The translations under genes were made by a program, and so were the position numbers. Below are positions 8,676 through 16,143 of a stretch of DNA of 40,596 nucleotides, in pieces. Origin of the DNA: JALGVA01 sp964617715. Its GTDB lineage: Bacteria; Armatimonadota; Zipacnadia; Zipacnadales; UBA5352. Under the pieces are notes generated by a model, which worked only from the letters and a program-made list of their open reading frames with translations, searched no databases and was not told the origin of the DNA. Location of the stretch: assembly GCA_964617715.1 (NCBI GenBank), contig CAZTZN010000017.1, forward strand, positions 1 through 40,596. Direction: 5' to 3'. Every line of letters begins with the position of its first letter. Position 1 is the first letter of the stretch.

Positions 8676-9006
8676 ATGCCTGAGGGCATCCTGACCGTCG
8701 AAGACGGAACCCTCATCATCCGTCCCATTGCCCACACGCTCTCTCGGGAGGACTTCAAACCACAGACCGCGCGCGGACCGGCGCGAGGCCCTCGACGCCT
8801 TCGAGAGCACCCGGCGTTCATTGGTGATCCCCGACCTGACGCTGCCCGGCCTGAGCGGGTGGCAGCTCGTCGCCACCTGCCGTCACGGGCGGCGACGAGG
8901 AGCACCGCTATCGGCGACGCCACATCACCCGCCGCAGAGTCGCGTGTCGCTCGTACAGTACCGGGCACGACGTGCGGGGGCAGGTGTCGCACAACCGGCG
9001 GCGTAA
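8676..9006 (+). pseudogene. Decayed response-regulator receiver domain (frameshifted)
   Basis: Two reading frames each keep part of a receiver domain. The first, from ATG 8676, reads ILTVEDGTLIIRPIAHTL and on to SREDF, which matches strand 1 and helix 1 of a receiver. The match then moves to another frame near 8779-8783 and continues REALDAFESTRRSLVIPDL, then TLPGLSGWQLVATC, carrying the phospho-Asp neighbourhood. After about 8890 the similarity fades. A possible last-helix remnant (RVSLVQYRARRAGAG) lies before a TAA at 9004-9006. The Lys/KPF region and any output domain are not recognisable. It differs clearly from the intact regulator upstream, so it looks like the ruin of a separate paralogue lying between the regulator and pstS. 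Confidence 0.65.
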
Positions 9007-9079
9007 CTCTCGGTTGAGCACCCGCCGGGGGACGTCGCATCTGACTCGAGTTCGGACGCGGAAGGAGCAACGAATACAG

Positions 9080-10033
9080 ATGACAACTCACAGGATCATC
9101 CCGGCCGCACTGGCCCTGGCACTGATCGCCGGCCTGACCGTCACCGGCTGCCCGCGGCGGTCCGCCGAAGAGGTGGCTGTCGGTGACCTTCCGCCGGAGC
9201 CCGCGGGCGAGCCCGCAGGCACCGATGGCGGGAGCGACACCATCCAGCAGATCGGTTCAACCACCGTGCTTCCCATCGCCACTGCGTGGGCGCAGGCCTA
9301 CGCGGAGGTCGCCCCCCAGGTGAGCGTCAACGTGGCCGGCGGCGGCACGGGCACAGGCATCGAGGCGCTCATCAACGGCACCGCCGACATCGCCGATGCC
9401 TCGCGGGCCATGAAGGATTCCGAGCGCGAGCAGGCGTTGGCCGCGGGCGTGGAGCCGGTGGAACACATCGTCGCCTACGACGGCATCGCGGCGGTCGTGC
9501 ACCCGAGCAACCCCGTTGACCAGCTCACCATGCAACAGCTCTCCGACATCTACAGCGGCGAGATCACGACCTGGTCCGAGGTCGGCGTTGACGGCCTCGG
9601 CGACATCGTCGTGGTGGGCCGCGACGCCAGCTCCGGCACTTACGGGAGTTGGGAGGAGATGGTGGTGCAGGCCGAGGACGATGGCCGGGAGTACACCACG
9701 GGCATGCTGCAGATGCAGGCCAATGAGGCCGTCAGAAGCACCATCGCCAACACCCCGGCAGCCATCGGCTACCTCGGTCTGGGCTATCTCGATGACAGTG
9801 TCAGGGCCGTACCGATCGTGCCCCTCGACGGCGGCGGCGCCGTCGCCCCCGACGAGGCCACCGTCGCCGACGGCTCTTACCCGATCTCACGCGAGCTGTA
9901 CATGTACACCGACGGAGAGCCCACGGGTATCATCAAGGCCTACCTCGACTGGGGCATGAGCGAGGCCGGCCAGAAGCTGGTTGCCCGGGAGGGCTTTGTT
10001 CCGGTAAACTGGAGCGTGCGCAAGTTCCGGTGA
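9080..10033 (+). CDS. pstS: Phosphate ABC transporter substrate-binding lipoprotein PstS
   Basis: The 317-aa protein begins with a lipoprotein signal (lipobox LTVTGC, lipidated C24), then a low-complexity Glu/Gly/Pro linker. The periplasmic-binding-protein core follows: GSTTVLPIATAW at the first loop, VAGGGTGTGIEALINGTADI, then VGRDASSGTYGSWEE, the phosphate-contacting Ser/Arg/Asp motif of this family. The start at 9080 follows GAAGGAG (9061-9067); the longer frame has no signal peptide. It is the first gene of a complete pstSCAB-phoU set and delivers periplasmic phosphate to PstCA. About 200 nt with a palindrome separate it from pstC, which often goes with higher expression of pstS than of the transporter genes. 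Confidence 0.93.
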   Translation: MTTHRIIPAALALALIAGLTVTGCPRRSAEEVAVGDLPPEPAGEPAGTDGGSDTIQQIGSTTVLPIATAWAQAYAEVAPQVSVNVAGGGTGTGIEALINGTADIADASRAMKDSEREQALAAGVEPVEHIVAYDGIAAVVHPSNPVDQLTMQQLSDIYSGEITTWSEVGVDGLGDIVVVGRDASSGTYGSWEEMVVQAEDDGREYTTGMLQMQANEAVRSTIANTPAAIGYLGLGYLDDSVRAVPIVPLDGGGAVAPDEATVADGSYPISRELYMYTDGEPTGIIKAYLDWGMSEAGQKLVAREGFVPVNWSVRKFR

Positions 10034-10091
10034 AAACATTACGCCGGGCGCACGGACCTGCAGCGGGAAGACAGCGACAACCGATCACGTA

Positions 10092-10113
10092 GTGCAGGCG
10101 TCCTCGCCTGCAC
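10092..10113. repeat. REP-like palindrome between pstS and pstC
   Basis: GTGCAGGCG (10092-10100) and CGCCTGCAC (10105-10113) form a perfect 9-bp stem with a TCCT loop. It lies in the 206-nt pstS-pstC gap. It may act as a transcript-stabilising or attenuating hairpin after pstS, or be a copy of a dispersed palindromic repeat. No second copy was seen in this window. Confidence 0.5.
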
Positions 10114-10239
10114 AGGTCGTCGGCAGACGCCGCAGGCACGCGCAAGAGCGCAGGCCGGTGCCAACCTCATGCCTGTGCTCAGCCGGCCCGGCGCGTGTTC
10201 GTGCGTACCGCGCATGATCGCCAACGCGAAGAGGTAGCT

Positions 10240-11139
10240 ATGAAGAAGCGGGTCTCCCGCCTCTGGGAGTGGAGCATCGAGCGGCTGATCCAAATCGCCG
10301 GCATCCTCGGCATCATTCTGGTCATCCTCATCTTCTTCTTCCTCTTCCGCAACTCCCTGCCCATCCTCCGCGACTACGACCTCGCGGGCCTGCTGGCGGG
10401 GCGCGAGTGGCGGCCGGTCAGCGAGCCGCCCCGATTCGGGATGCTGCCGCTGATCCTCGGGTCACTCTACGTGACCGTCGGTGCGCTGGTGATCTCCATC
10501 CCCCTGGGCATCGCCACCGCCATCTTCATCGCCGAGGTCGCGCCGCCGCGCGTCCGCGAGATCCTCAAGCCCGTGGTCGAGCTGATCGCCGCGGTGCCCT
10601 CGGTGGTCTTCGGCTTCATCGGCCTGATGGTCATCGGCCCCTGGTTCGCCCGCACCTTCGAGTCCATCCAGGTCGGCTCGTTCGCGGCGCTGGGCTCGAT
10701 CATGCTGGCCTTCATGGCCTTGCCGACCATCGTCTCGATCGGTGAGGACGCGCTGCACTCGGTGCCCCGGGCGCTCGTGAACAGCTCGCTGGCGCTGGGG
10801 GCGACCCGCTGGCAGACCATCACCCGCGCGGTGTTGCCGGCCGCGCGCTCGGGCCTGATCGCGGCCTGCCTGCTGGGCCTGGGGCGCGCCATCGGCGAGA
10901 CCATGACGGTGCTGATGGTCACCGGCAACGCGGCGGTCATCCCCAGGGGTCTCACGGGCTTGCTCAAACCGGTGCGTACGCTCACGGCCACCGTCGCCGC
11001 GGAGATGGGTGAGGCGGCGCAGCGCAGTGACCACTTCTACGCGCTGTTCACCATCGGCCTGCTGCTGTTCGTCACCACCTTCGCGGTCAACACCATCGCC
11101 GACCTGATCATCCGGCGCAGTGCGAAGGACATCGCATGA
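10240..11139 (+). CDS. pstC: Phosphate ABC transporter permease PstC
   Basis: The 299-aa inner-membrane permease starts with a transmembrane helix after MKKRVSRLWEW and shows the six-helix pattern of the family. It has the PstC/PstA permease features LYVTVGALVISIPLGIA, AAVPSVVFGFIGL, and the cytoplasmic coupling loop SLALGATRWQTITRAVLP that docks on the ATPase. GRAIGETMTVLMVTGN is a family hallmark. The ATG at 10240 has GAAGAGG upstream and begins at the first membrane helix. Its stop overlaps the pstA start (ATGA), which points to translational coupling. Confidence 0.95.
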   Translation: MKKRVSRLWEWSIERLIQIAGILGIILVILIFFFLFRNSLPILRDYDLAGLLAGREWRPVSEPPRFGMLPLILGSLYVTVGALVISIPLGIATAIFIAEVAPPRVREILKPVVELIAAVPSVVFGFIGLMVIGPWFARTFESIQVGSFAALGSIMLAFMALPTIVSIGEDALHSVPRALVNSSLALGATRWQTITRAVLPAARSGLIAACLLGLGRAIGETMTVLMVTGNAAVIPRGLTGLLKPVRTLTATVAAEMGEAAQRSDHFYALFTIGLLLFVTTFAVNTIADLIIRRSAKDIA

Positions 11140-11978
11140 GGTCATACACCATCGACCCGCGTATCACCGAGAGGCTTGCCTTCGCGACCCTGTGGATCAT
11201 CGCGATCGTGGTCTCACTGCCGGTCGCAGGCATCATGGGCTACATGTTCTACAGGGGCGCGTCGGCGCTTAACTGGCAGCTCATCGTCGGCGCCGAAGAG
11301 GGCCTGCTGCCCGCGATCGTCGGCACCACCTACCTGGTGGGCCTGACGGCGCTGATCGCCGCGCCGCTGGGCGTGGGCGCGGCCATCTATCTCTCCGAAT
11401 ACGCGCGGCCCGGCCCGCTGCTGCGCGCGATTCGCCTCGCCATCATCAATCTGGCCGGAGTGCCCTCGGTGGTCTACGGCCTGTTCGGACTGGCGCTGTT
11501 CGTCATCATGCTGCACTTCGGGCGCTGCCTGGCGGCGGGCGCGTGCACGCTGGCCCTGCTGGTGCTGCCCCTGGTGATCAGCGCGTCCGAAGAGGCGCTG
11601 CGCCAGATTCCGAGCGGCCTGCGTGAGGGCTCGCTGGCGCTGGGCGCCAGTAAGTGGCAGACGATCCGGCGGGTCGTGCTGCCCAACGCCCTGCCGGGCA
11701 TCATCACCGGCCTGATCCTGTCCATCGCGCGCGCGGCCGGCGAGACCGCCCCGATCCTGTTCACCGCCGCGTTCTTCTGGCTGCGCGACCCCTATCCGAC
11801 CTCGCTCTTCGACGAGATGGTTGCCATGCCGTACCAGCTCTACGTGATGGCCAGCGAGGCCCCGGGAGTGCCGATCGAGAATAAGTGGGCGACGGCCTTC
11901 GTGCTGGTGGCGCTGGTGTTGAGCCTGAACCTGGTCGCGATCATCGTTCGCGCCCGCCTGCGACGGCGGCGCTGGTAG
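11136..11978 (+). CDS. pstA: Phosphate ABC transporter permease PstA
   Basis: This is the second permease subunit, 280 aa, with a six-helix layout. Family motifs include LVGLTALIAAPLGVGAAIYL, NLAGVPSVVYGLFGLALF, the coupling loop SLALGASKWQTIRRVVLP, and ARAAGETAPILFTAAFF. The C-terminus ends in a basic tail after the last helix. It overlaps the pstC stop by 4 nt. It forms the membrane channel with PstC, energised by PstB. The length is at the short end of the normal range, with all core helices present. Confidence 0.95.
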   Translation: MRSYTIDPRITERLAFATLWIIAIVVSLPVAGIMGYMFYRGASALNWQLIVGAEEGLLPAIVGTTYLVGLTALIAAPLGVGAAIYLSEYARPGPLLRAIRLAIINLAGVPSVVYGLFGLALFVIMLHFGRCLAAGACTLALLVLPLVISASEEALRQIPSGLREGSLALGASKWQTIRRVVLPNALPGIITGLILSIARAAGETAPILFTAAFFWLRDPYPTSLFDEMVAMPYQLYVMASEAPGVPIENKWATAFVLVALVLSLNLVAIIVRARLRRRRW

Positions 11979-12006
11979 CGCGCAGGCAGACAGTGAGGGT
12001 TGGTTG

Positions 12007-12900
12007 ATGCAGGACCGTACGACTACGGACGCGCCGATCACGTCGGATACGCAGGGCAACGGTGAGACGCCCATGGGCGATCATGACTTCCTGAAGGCCG
12101 CGCTCGACCCGACCCAGACCGGCCCGGCGCCGGGGGGGGCGGAGCAGCGGGTCAAGATCGAGACGCGCAACCTGCGCATCTTCTACGGCGACTTCGAGGC
12201 CATCAAGGGGGTTGACGTGACGCTCCGCGACCACGAGATCACGGCGCTGATCGGCCCCTCCGGCTGCGGCAAGTCCACCTTCCTGCGCGCGCTCAATCGC
12301 ATGAACGACGAAATCGCCGGTGCGCGCACCGAGGGGGAGGTGCTGCTCGATGGCGAGAGCATCTTCGCCCCCGGGACCGACCTGGTGGCGCTGCGCCGCC
12401 GCGTGGGCATGGTCTTCCAGCATCCCAACCCCTTTCCCATGTCGATATACAACAATGTGATCTACGGCCCGCGCCTGCAGGGCCGGCTCTCGCGCAGCCA
12501 GGCGGACGAGATCGTCGAACGCGCGCTGCGCGGCGCCGCGCTCTGGGACGAGGTCAAGGACGATCTGCACAAGTCGGCCCTCGACCTCTCGGGCGGACAG
12601 CAGCAGCGGCTGTGCATCGCCCGCACTCTGGCGGTGCAGCCCGAGGTACTGCTCATGGATGAGCCCTGCTCGGCGCTGGACCCGACGGCCACCTTCCGCA
12701 TCGAAGAGTTGATGATCGAGCTGAAGGAGCAACTCGCGATTGTCATCGTGACCCACAACATGTACCAGGCGTCGCGGGTATCAGACCGCACCGGCTTCTT
12801 CCTGCTCGGCGAACTCATCGAGTTCGATGTGACCACCAGGATCTTCGCGGACCCGCAGGATGAGCGCACCGACGCCTACGTCAGAGGCCGCTTCGGGTAG
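12007..12900 (+). CDS. pstB: Phosphate ABC transporter ATP-binding protein PstB
   Basis: The cytoplasmic ATPase of the phosphate importer, 297 aa. Walker A is GPSGCGKST (83-91), the ABC signature is LSGGQQQRLCIARTL, Walker B is VLLMDEPCSALDP, and the switch His is in IVTHNMYQA. The PstB-specific stretch LRALNRMND is present. The core begins at about residue 49 (VKIETRNLRIFYGD), so there is an N-terminal extension of about 45 polar residues beyond the usual length. A GAGGG ribosome site (11995-11999) supports the ATG at 12007. An ATG at 12073 would trim the extension and remains possible. It is co-transcribed with pstA and phoU. Confidence 0.95.
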   Translation: MQDRTTTDAPITSDTQGNGETPMGDHDFLKAALDPTQTGPAPGGAEQRVKIETRNLRIFYGDFEAIKGVDVTLRDHEITALIGPSGCGKSTFLRALNRMNDEIAGARTEGEVLLDGESIFAPGTDLVALRRRVGMVFQHPNPFPMSIYNNVIYGPRLQGRLSRSQADEIVERALRGAALWDEVKDDLHKSALDLSGGQQQRLCIARTLAVQPEVLLMDEPCSALDPTATFRIEELMIELKEQLAIVIVTHNMYQASRVSDRTGFFLLGELIEFDVTTRIFADPQDERTDAYVRGRFG

Positions 12901-12964
12901 CTCAGGCGAGGCGCTTCGCGGGCCCACAACATGCGCCACCAGCGTGGCAGGGGAAGTGCGCGAG

Positions 12965-13672
12965 ATGCGCAGGATCCGAGAGAGTTTCGAGGAGCAGATC
13001 GAGCAGGTCCAGGTGGACGTCACCCGCCTGGCCAGCTTCGTGGTGGAGATGCTGTCGGACGCGATGAGGGCGCTGGTCGAACAGGACGAGGCCCTCGCCG
13101 ACCAGGTCATCCGCGACGACGACGTCGCCGATGACCTCGACCTGCACATCGAGCAGGAGTGCATGCGCCTGCTGGCGCTCCAGCAGCCGATGGCCAAGGA
13201 CCTGCGTGTCATCGGCACCGCCATGAAGATCATCGCCGACCTCGAGCGCGTGGGCGACTACGCCGTGGATATCGCCCGCAGCGCCAAGACCCTGGCCGAC
13301 GAGCCCTTCTTCAAGGCGCTGGTGGACATCCCGCGCATGGCCGAGATCACCATCGGCATGGTGCGCACCGCCGCGCAGGCCTTCGTCACCGAGGACCTGG
13401 CGCTGGTGCGCGAGGTCATCGAGCAGGACGACGAGGTGGACCGGCTGTGGTACCACCTGCTCGACGAGTTGGTCGAGTACATGCAGCAGGATCCCGAGCT
13501 GATCCTGCAGGCGACGCACCTGCTGCTGGTCGCACGCTACCTCGAACGGATTGCCGACCACGTGGTGAACGTCGCCGAACGCGTGTCATACATGGAGACC
13601 GGCCGGTTCGAAGACCTGGCTCTGTCGCACACCGCCGGCTGGGAGGAGGCCGAGGAGGACGAACACCGTTAG
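12965..13672 (+). CDS. phoU: Phosphate-signalling protein PhoU
   Basis: The 235-aa all-helical protein shows the two PhoU repeats. Repeat 1 carries the metal-binding pattern KIIADLERVGDYAVDIA; repeat 2 has LLVARYLERIADHVVNVAE. Both match the E/D-xxx-RIxDxxxxIA motif that binds iron or magnesium clusters. PhoU connects the Pst transporter with a PhoR-type kinase and restrains phosphate uptake. The ATG at 12965 is preceded by AGGGGAAG (12949-12956). An upstream ATG at 12860 inside pstB would add an unconserved leader. It is last in the operon, and its stop overlaps the stop of the convergent FmdE-like gene. Confidence 0.93.
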   Translation: MRRIRESFEEQIEQVQVDVTRLASFVVEMLSDAMRALVEQDEALADQVIRDDDVADDLDLHIEQECMRLLALQQPMAKDLRVIGTAMKIIADLERVGDYAVDIARSAKTLADEPFFKALVDIPRMAEITIGMVRTAAQAFVTEDLALVREVIEQDDEVDRLWYHLLDELVEYMQQDPELILQATHLLLVARYLERIADHVVNVAERVSYMETGRFEDLALSHTAGWEEAEEDEHR

Positions 13673-14088
13673 TCGAGAGGCTCGAACAACTCCTCGTCGG
13701 ACATGCCCAGCACGCGCAGGGCGGCGGTCTCGTCGTCGGCCTGTGCCATCCACGGACCGAAGCAGGCCATGACCTCGGGGCGCGCCACGACGGTGAGTTC
13801 GGCCCCACTGTCGTTCACGGTGACCGTGACCGAGACGGTGCTCTCCGAAGGCGTCAGCGTGATGTTGCCCTTGCCCAGCGTGCAGCCCGTGCTGTACTGA
13901 ACGCCGTCGGCGAAGCACGAGGGCGGGGTGTGATCGGGGCACGTCACGCGGGCGGTAATGCCAAAGTGCGACGGCGCCCTCAGGCGCGCCAGCGCCAGCT
14001 TCCCGGCGCGGTAGCCCAACATCGCGTAAGGCCCCAGGTGCCCGTGGAAGGCACGCAGACGGTCCAGAAGCTCGCGATCGACCTCCAT
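13669..14088 (-). CDS. FmdE/FwdE-like domain protein
   Basis: The 139-aa protein resembles the FmdE domain named after subunit E of formylmethanofuran dehydrogenase. FHGHLGPY (14-21, with H15 and H17) is followed by LGYRAGKLAL, C50, SCFADGVQYSTGCTLGKGN (C58, C69). These His and Cys residues are the usual metal and ligand-binding set. No C-terminal zinc ribbon is present, so it is the short form. In bacteria such proteins are stand-alone and poorly understood; methanogenesis is not implied. It lies 3 nt after the C4 zinc-ribbon gene, so it is probably in the same transcript. Its TAA overlaps the phoU stop. Confidence 0.75.
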   Translation of the reverse strand: MEVDRELLDRLRAFHGHLGPYAMLGYRAGKLALARLRAPSHFGITARVTCPDHTPPSCFADGVQYSTGCTLGKGNITLTPSESTVSVTVTVNDSGAELTVVARPEVMACFGPWMAQADDETAALRVLGMSDEELFEPLD

Positions 14089-14091
14089 CGG

Positions 14092-14808
14092 CTACTCCCC
14101 CTCCGGGATGACCAGGATGCGCCGGCAGCTCTCGCATTTGACGACGGCGACCCCTCGCTCGATCATTGGCTGCTGCACGTGCGGCACCGCAACGTTGCAC
14201 ACCGCGCACCTGCCATCACGAAGCGCCGCCACGGCAACGCCGTCGAAGCGCGTGCGCAGGCTCTCATACTCCCGCACCAGCCCGGGGTCGATCCGGGGGA
14301 CCAACTCCGCCCGACGCGCCTCCAACTCAGCGATCTCCTCCCGCGCCTGATCGGTCGAGGCGCTGAACTTGGCGACGATCCGCTCGTGCTCGGCGTTCAG
14401 CCGCTCGACGGTCTCCTGCTGGGCGGCCAGCGCCGCCTCGGCGGCCTCCAACTCGTCGAGCAGCGCCAGAATCATGTCCTCGTGCCGATCGGCGTTGCGG
14501 CCCAGCTCGTCGATCTTCGCCGCGAGGGCGCTGAGTTCTTTCGGGTCGGACACCATCCCCCCGTAGCAGCGCTCACTCTTCTCGGCGCGCTCGGCCAGGA
14601 TCGTCTCGAGGTCCAGCTCGAGCTGGCGCTGCCGCGCCTGCTTCTTCTTCACATCCTCCTCGAGTCGCTCGAGTTCCGCCTGCGCCGCCGTAAGCGCCGC
14701 CTGCGCGTCGGAGCCGTCGTCCGCCTCCGCCAGCAGCGTGCGGCGCGCGTCGATGGCGCTGTCGATTGTCTGCAATTCGTAGAGGGCGTGAAAGTCCTCA
14801 CCGGTCAT
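14092..14808 (-). CDS. Coiled-coil protein with C4-type zinc ribbon (DUF164/CT398-like)
   Basis: The 238-aa protein is almost all heptad coiled coil (about residues 5-190, forming an antiparallel hairpin with CYGGMVSDPKEL at the turn). It ends with a C4 zinc ribbon: C201-x2-C204, then C225-x2-C228. This is the CT398/zinc-ribbon family, proposed to act in nucleic-acid-associated or flagellar and secretion contexts. It is often found next to Nif3-like genes, as here. The ATG at 14808 has GGAG upstream at suitable distance; the longer frame reads into the Nif3 gene. The order nif3-like, zinc ribbon, FmdE-like is a compact minus-strand run. Confidence 0.85.
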   Translation of the reverse strand: MTGEDFHALYELQTIDSAIDARRTLLAEADDGSDAQAALTAAQAELERLEEDVKKKQARQRQLELDLETILAERAEKSERCYGGMVSDPKELSALAAKIDELGRNADRHEDMILALLDELEAAEAALAAQQETVERLNAEHERIVAKFSASTDQAREEIAELEARRAELVPRIDPGLVREYESLRTRFDGVAVAALRDGRCAVCNVAVPHVQQPMIERGVAVVKCESCRRILVIPEGE

Positions 14809-14864
14809 TGTCTGATCACTCCGAACCGCCGTTGCGGGCCCCACGCATCCGGGGCCGTCGTCGC

Positions 14865-15650
14865 TCAGGTTGGGCCGCCGGAGAACGGGTCGGTGACCAC
14901 CGCCGACTCGATCACCCGCACGCGCTCCCCGACGCACGAGCGCAGATAGTGCGCGATACTGCCGACGACCGGACGCTCGGTCGCGTAGTGGCCGGCGTCG
15001 ATCACACTGAGCCCCAGCGCCAGGGCTTCCAGTGCATCGTGGTGCGTAAGGTCGCCGCACACGAGCGCGTCGGCGCCCCCCTCAGCCGCCGGGCCCACGG
15101 CGTCGCCTCCCGAGCCGGGCATGAGCGCCACGCGTCGGACCTGTCGATCCAGCCGGCCGACAACCGTGAGGCGAGCGGGGTTCAGCGCCGCACGCACCCG
15201 CTCGGCCAGCGCCGCCACGGTCGGGACGTCGGCGATCTCGCCGATCAGCCCCAGCCCTCCCTCGTCCGGCAGCAGCGCAGTGGCCTCACGCAGCCCCAGC
15301 AACCCGCCCAGGGCCGCCGCGGTCCCGATCTCCGGCGCGGCGTCGAGGTTGGTGTGCGCGACGAACAGCGCCCGCCCCGCGCACAGCAGGCGCTGCACCA
15401 TCCGCCCGACCGGCCGATCGGTCAGCACCGCCCCCAGCGGCCGGAAGATCAGCGGATGATGCGCCACGATCAGCTCCGCCCCCTCGGCCTCGGCCTCGTC
15501 AAGCACCGCGTCCGTGACCTCGAGACAGACCAGCACCGCGCCCACCGGTGCCGCGGCCGTGCCGACCTGCAGGCCGACGTTGTCCCACTCCTGCGCGCTC
15601 TCCGCCGGCGCGACCGCGTCGATCGCTCGGATGACATCGCCTGCCGTCAT
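14865..15650 (-). CDS. Nif3-like dinuclear metal-centre protein (YqfO/DUF34 family)
   Basis: The 261-aa protein carries the family metal ligands: AHHPLIF (H64, H65), HTNLD (H99, D103) and, near the C-terminus, DAGHYATE. The start motif EWDNVGLQVG is also typical. Members form hexamers with a two-metal site. GTP cyclohydrolase-like or nucleotide and cofactor repair roles have been proposed, but the true function is unsettled. The insertion seen in longer Nif3 proteins is reduced here. The start is ATG 15650. A perfect CIRCE operator lies 22-58 nt upstream, the usual distance for HrcA control of a leader, so this gene may be heat-responsive. Confidence 0.88.
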   Translation of the reverse strand: MTAGDVIRAIDAVAPAESAQEWDNVGLQVGTAAAPVGAVLVCLEVTDAVLDEAEAEGAELIVAHHPLIFRPLGAVLTDRPVGRMVQRLLCAGRALFVAHTNLDAAPEIGTAAALGGLLGLREATALLPDEGGLGLIGEIADVPTVAALAERVRAALNPARLTVVGRLDRQVRRVALMPGSGGDAVGPAAEGGADALVCGDLTHHDALEALALGLSVIDAGHYATERPVVGSIAHYLRSCVGERVRVIESAVVTDPFSGGPT

Positions 15651-15671
15651 CGCCCTGCGGGTCGCTGTCCC

Positions 15672-15708
15672 GCGTGTTAGCACTCTCTGATGGAGAGTGC
15701 TAACACGC
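15672..15708. promoter_or_regulatory. CIRCE operator (HrcA binding site)
   Basis: The core TTAGCACTC (15677-15685), N9, GAGTGCTAA (15695-15703) matches the CIRCE consensus with no mismatch. The symmetry extends to 14-bp arms (15672-15685 and 15695-15708). It lies between the divergent Nif3-like and FmdB-like genes: 22 nt upstream of the former's start and 10 nt upstream of the -35 box of the latter, counting from the end of the extended arm. HrcA is the known CIRCE repressor; no hrcA gene is in the window. Confidence 0.95.
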
Positions 15709-15718
15709 CTCGCGCCCC

Positions 15719-15747
15719 TTGACTCCTCCCTCGCGACCGGATATACT
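15719..15747 (+). promoter_or_regulatory. Sigma70-type promoter of the FmdB-like gene
   Basis: TTGACT (15719-15724) and TATACT (15742-15747) are separated by exactly 17 bp. The predicted transcript start is near 15754, about 40 nt before the ATG. The CIRCE operator is immediately upstream of the -35 box, so HrcA bound there could block polymerase or act mainly on the divergent gene. Confidence 0.75.
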
Positions 15748-15792
15748 CTCCGCCGATGTCCCTAAGGCAAGCCCGGGAGGCGTCCGGACCTC

Positions 15793-16068
15793 ATGCCGAC
15801 CTACGACTATAAGTGCGACAAGTGCGGGGCCGTCTTCGAGATCAGCCACGGTTTCGACGAGAAGCCGCCGAAGACCTGTATTGACAGCAACTGCGACGGC
15901 CGTCTGCATCGCGTCTTCAGCCCGCCCACGATCATCTTCAAGGGCAGCGGCTGGCACGTGACCGACTACGGGCGCGGCAATGGGCGCAACGGCAACGGCC
16001 GCAACGGCAACGGCAAGCACACCGCGGACACCGAGAGCCCCAAGGAGACCGTCGAGAGCAAGGACTGA
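15793..16068 (+). CDS. FmdB-family zinc-ribbon protein
   Basis: The 91-aa protein begins MPTYDYKCDKCG, the hallmark of the FmdB/CxxC_CXXC_SSSS family. Zinc ligands are C8-x2-C11 and C29-x4-C34; the second pair is wider than the usual C-x2-C. IIFKGSGWHVTDY follows, also conserved in the family. The tail is low complexity, with RNGNG repeats (about 61-75) and an acidic end. The family name comes from a putative regulator of formamidase genes, and its real function is unclear. It has its own strong promoter next to a CIRCE site, suggesting heat-shock linkage. GGGAGG at 15775-15780 is 12 nt from the ATG, slightly distant. Confidence 0.88.
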   Translation: MPTYDYKCDKCGAVFEISHGFDEKPPKTCIDSNCDGRLHRVFSPPTIIFKGSGWHVTDYGRGNGRNGNGRNGNGKHTADTESPKETVESKD

Positions 16069-16090
16069 GCCACAGGTCACACGAACTGCG

Positions 16091-16116
16091 CCGGCCGGGG
16101 CGACCGCCACGGCCGG
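16091..16116. terminator. Inverted repeat between convergent genes
   Basis: CCGGCCG (16091-16097) and CGGCCGG (16110-16116) form a 7-bp stem with a 12-nt loop between the FmdB-like gene and the convergent dehydrogenase gene. There is no T-tract; termination is inferred from position. Confidence 0.35.
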
Positions 16117-16143
16117 TTGGCATGTACCTCTCTGCCGCCCCCC

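Noticed and set aside
8676..9006. Programmed frameshift producing a full response regulator
   Set aside because: No slippery heptamer or downstream structure was seen near 8780, and the later part of the receiver and any output domain are unrecognisable, so decay is more likely.
8625..9079. PHO box upstream of pstS
   Set aside because: No pair of CTGTCAT-like direct repeats was found. The regulator may use a different site in this lineage.
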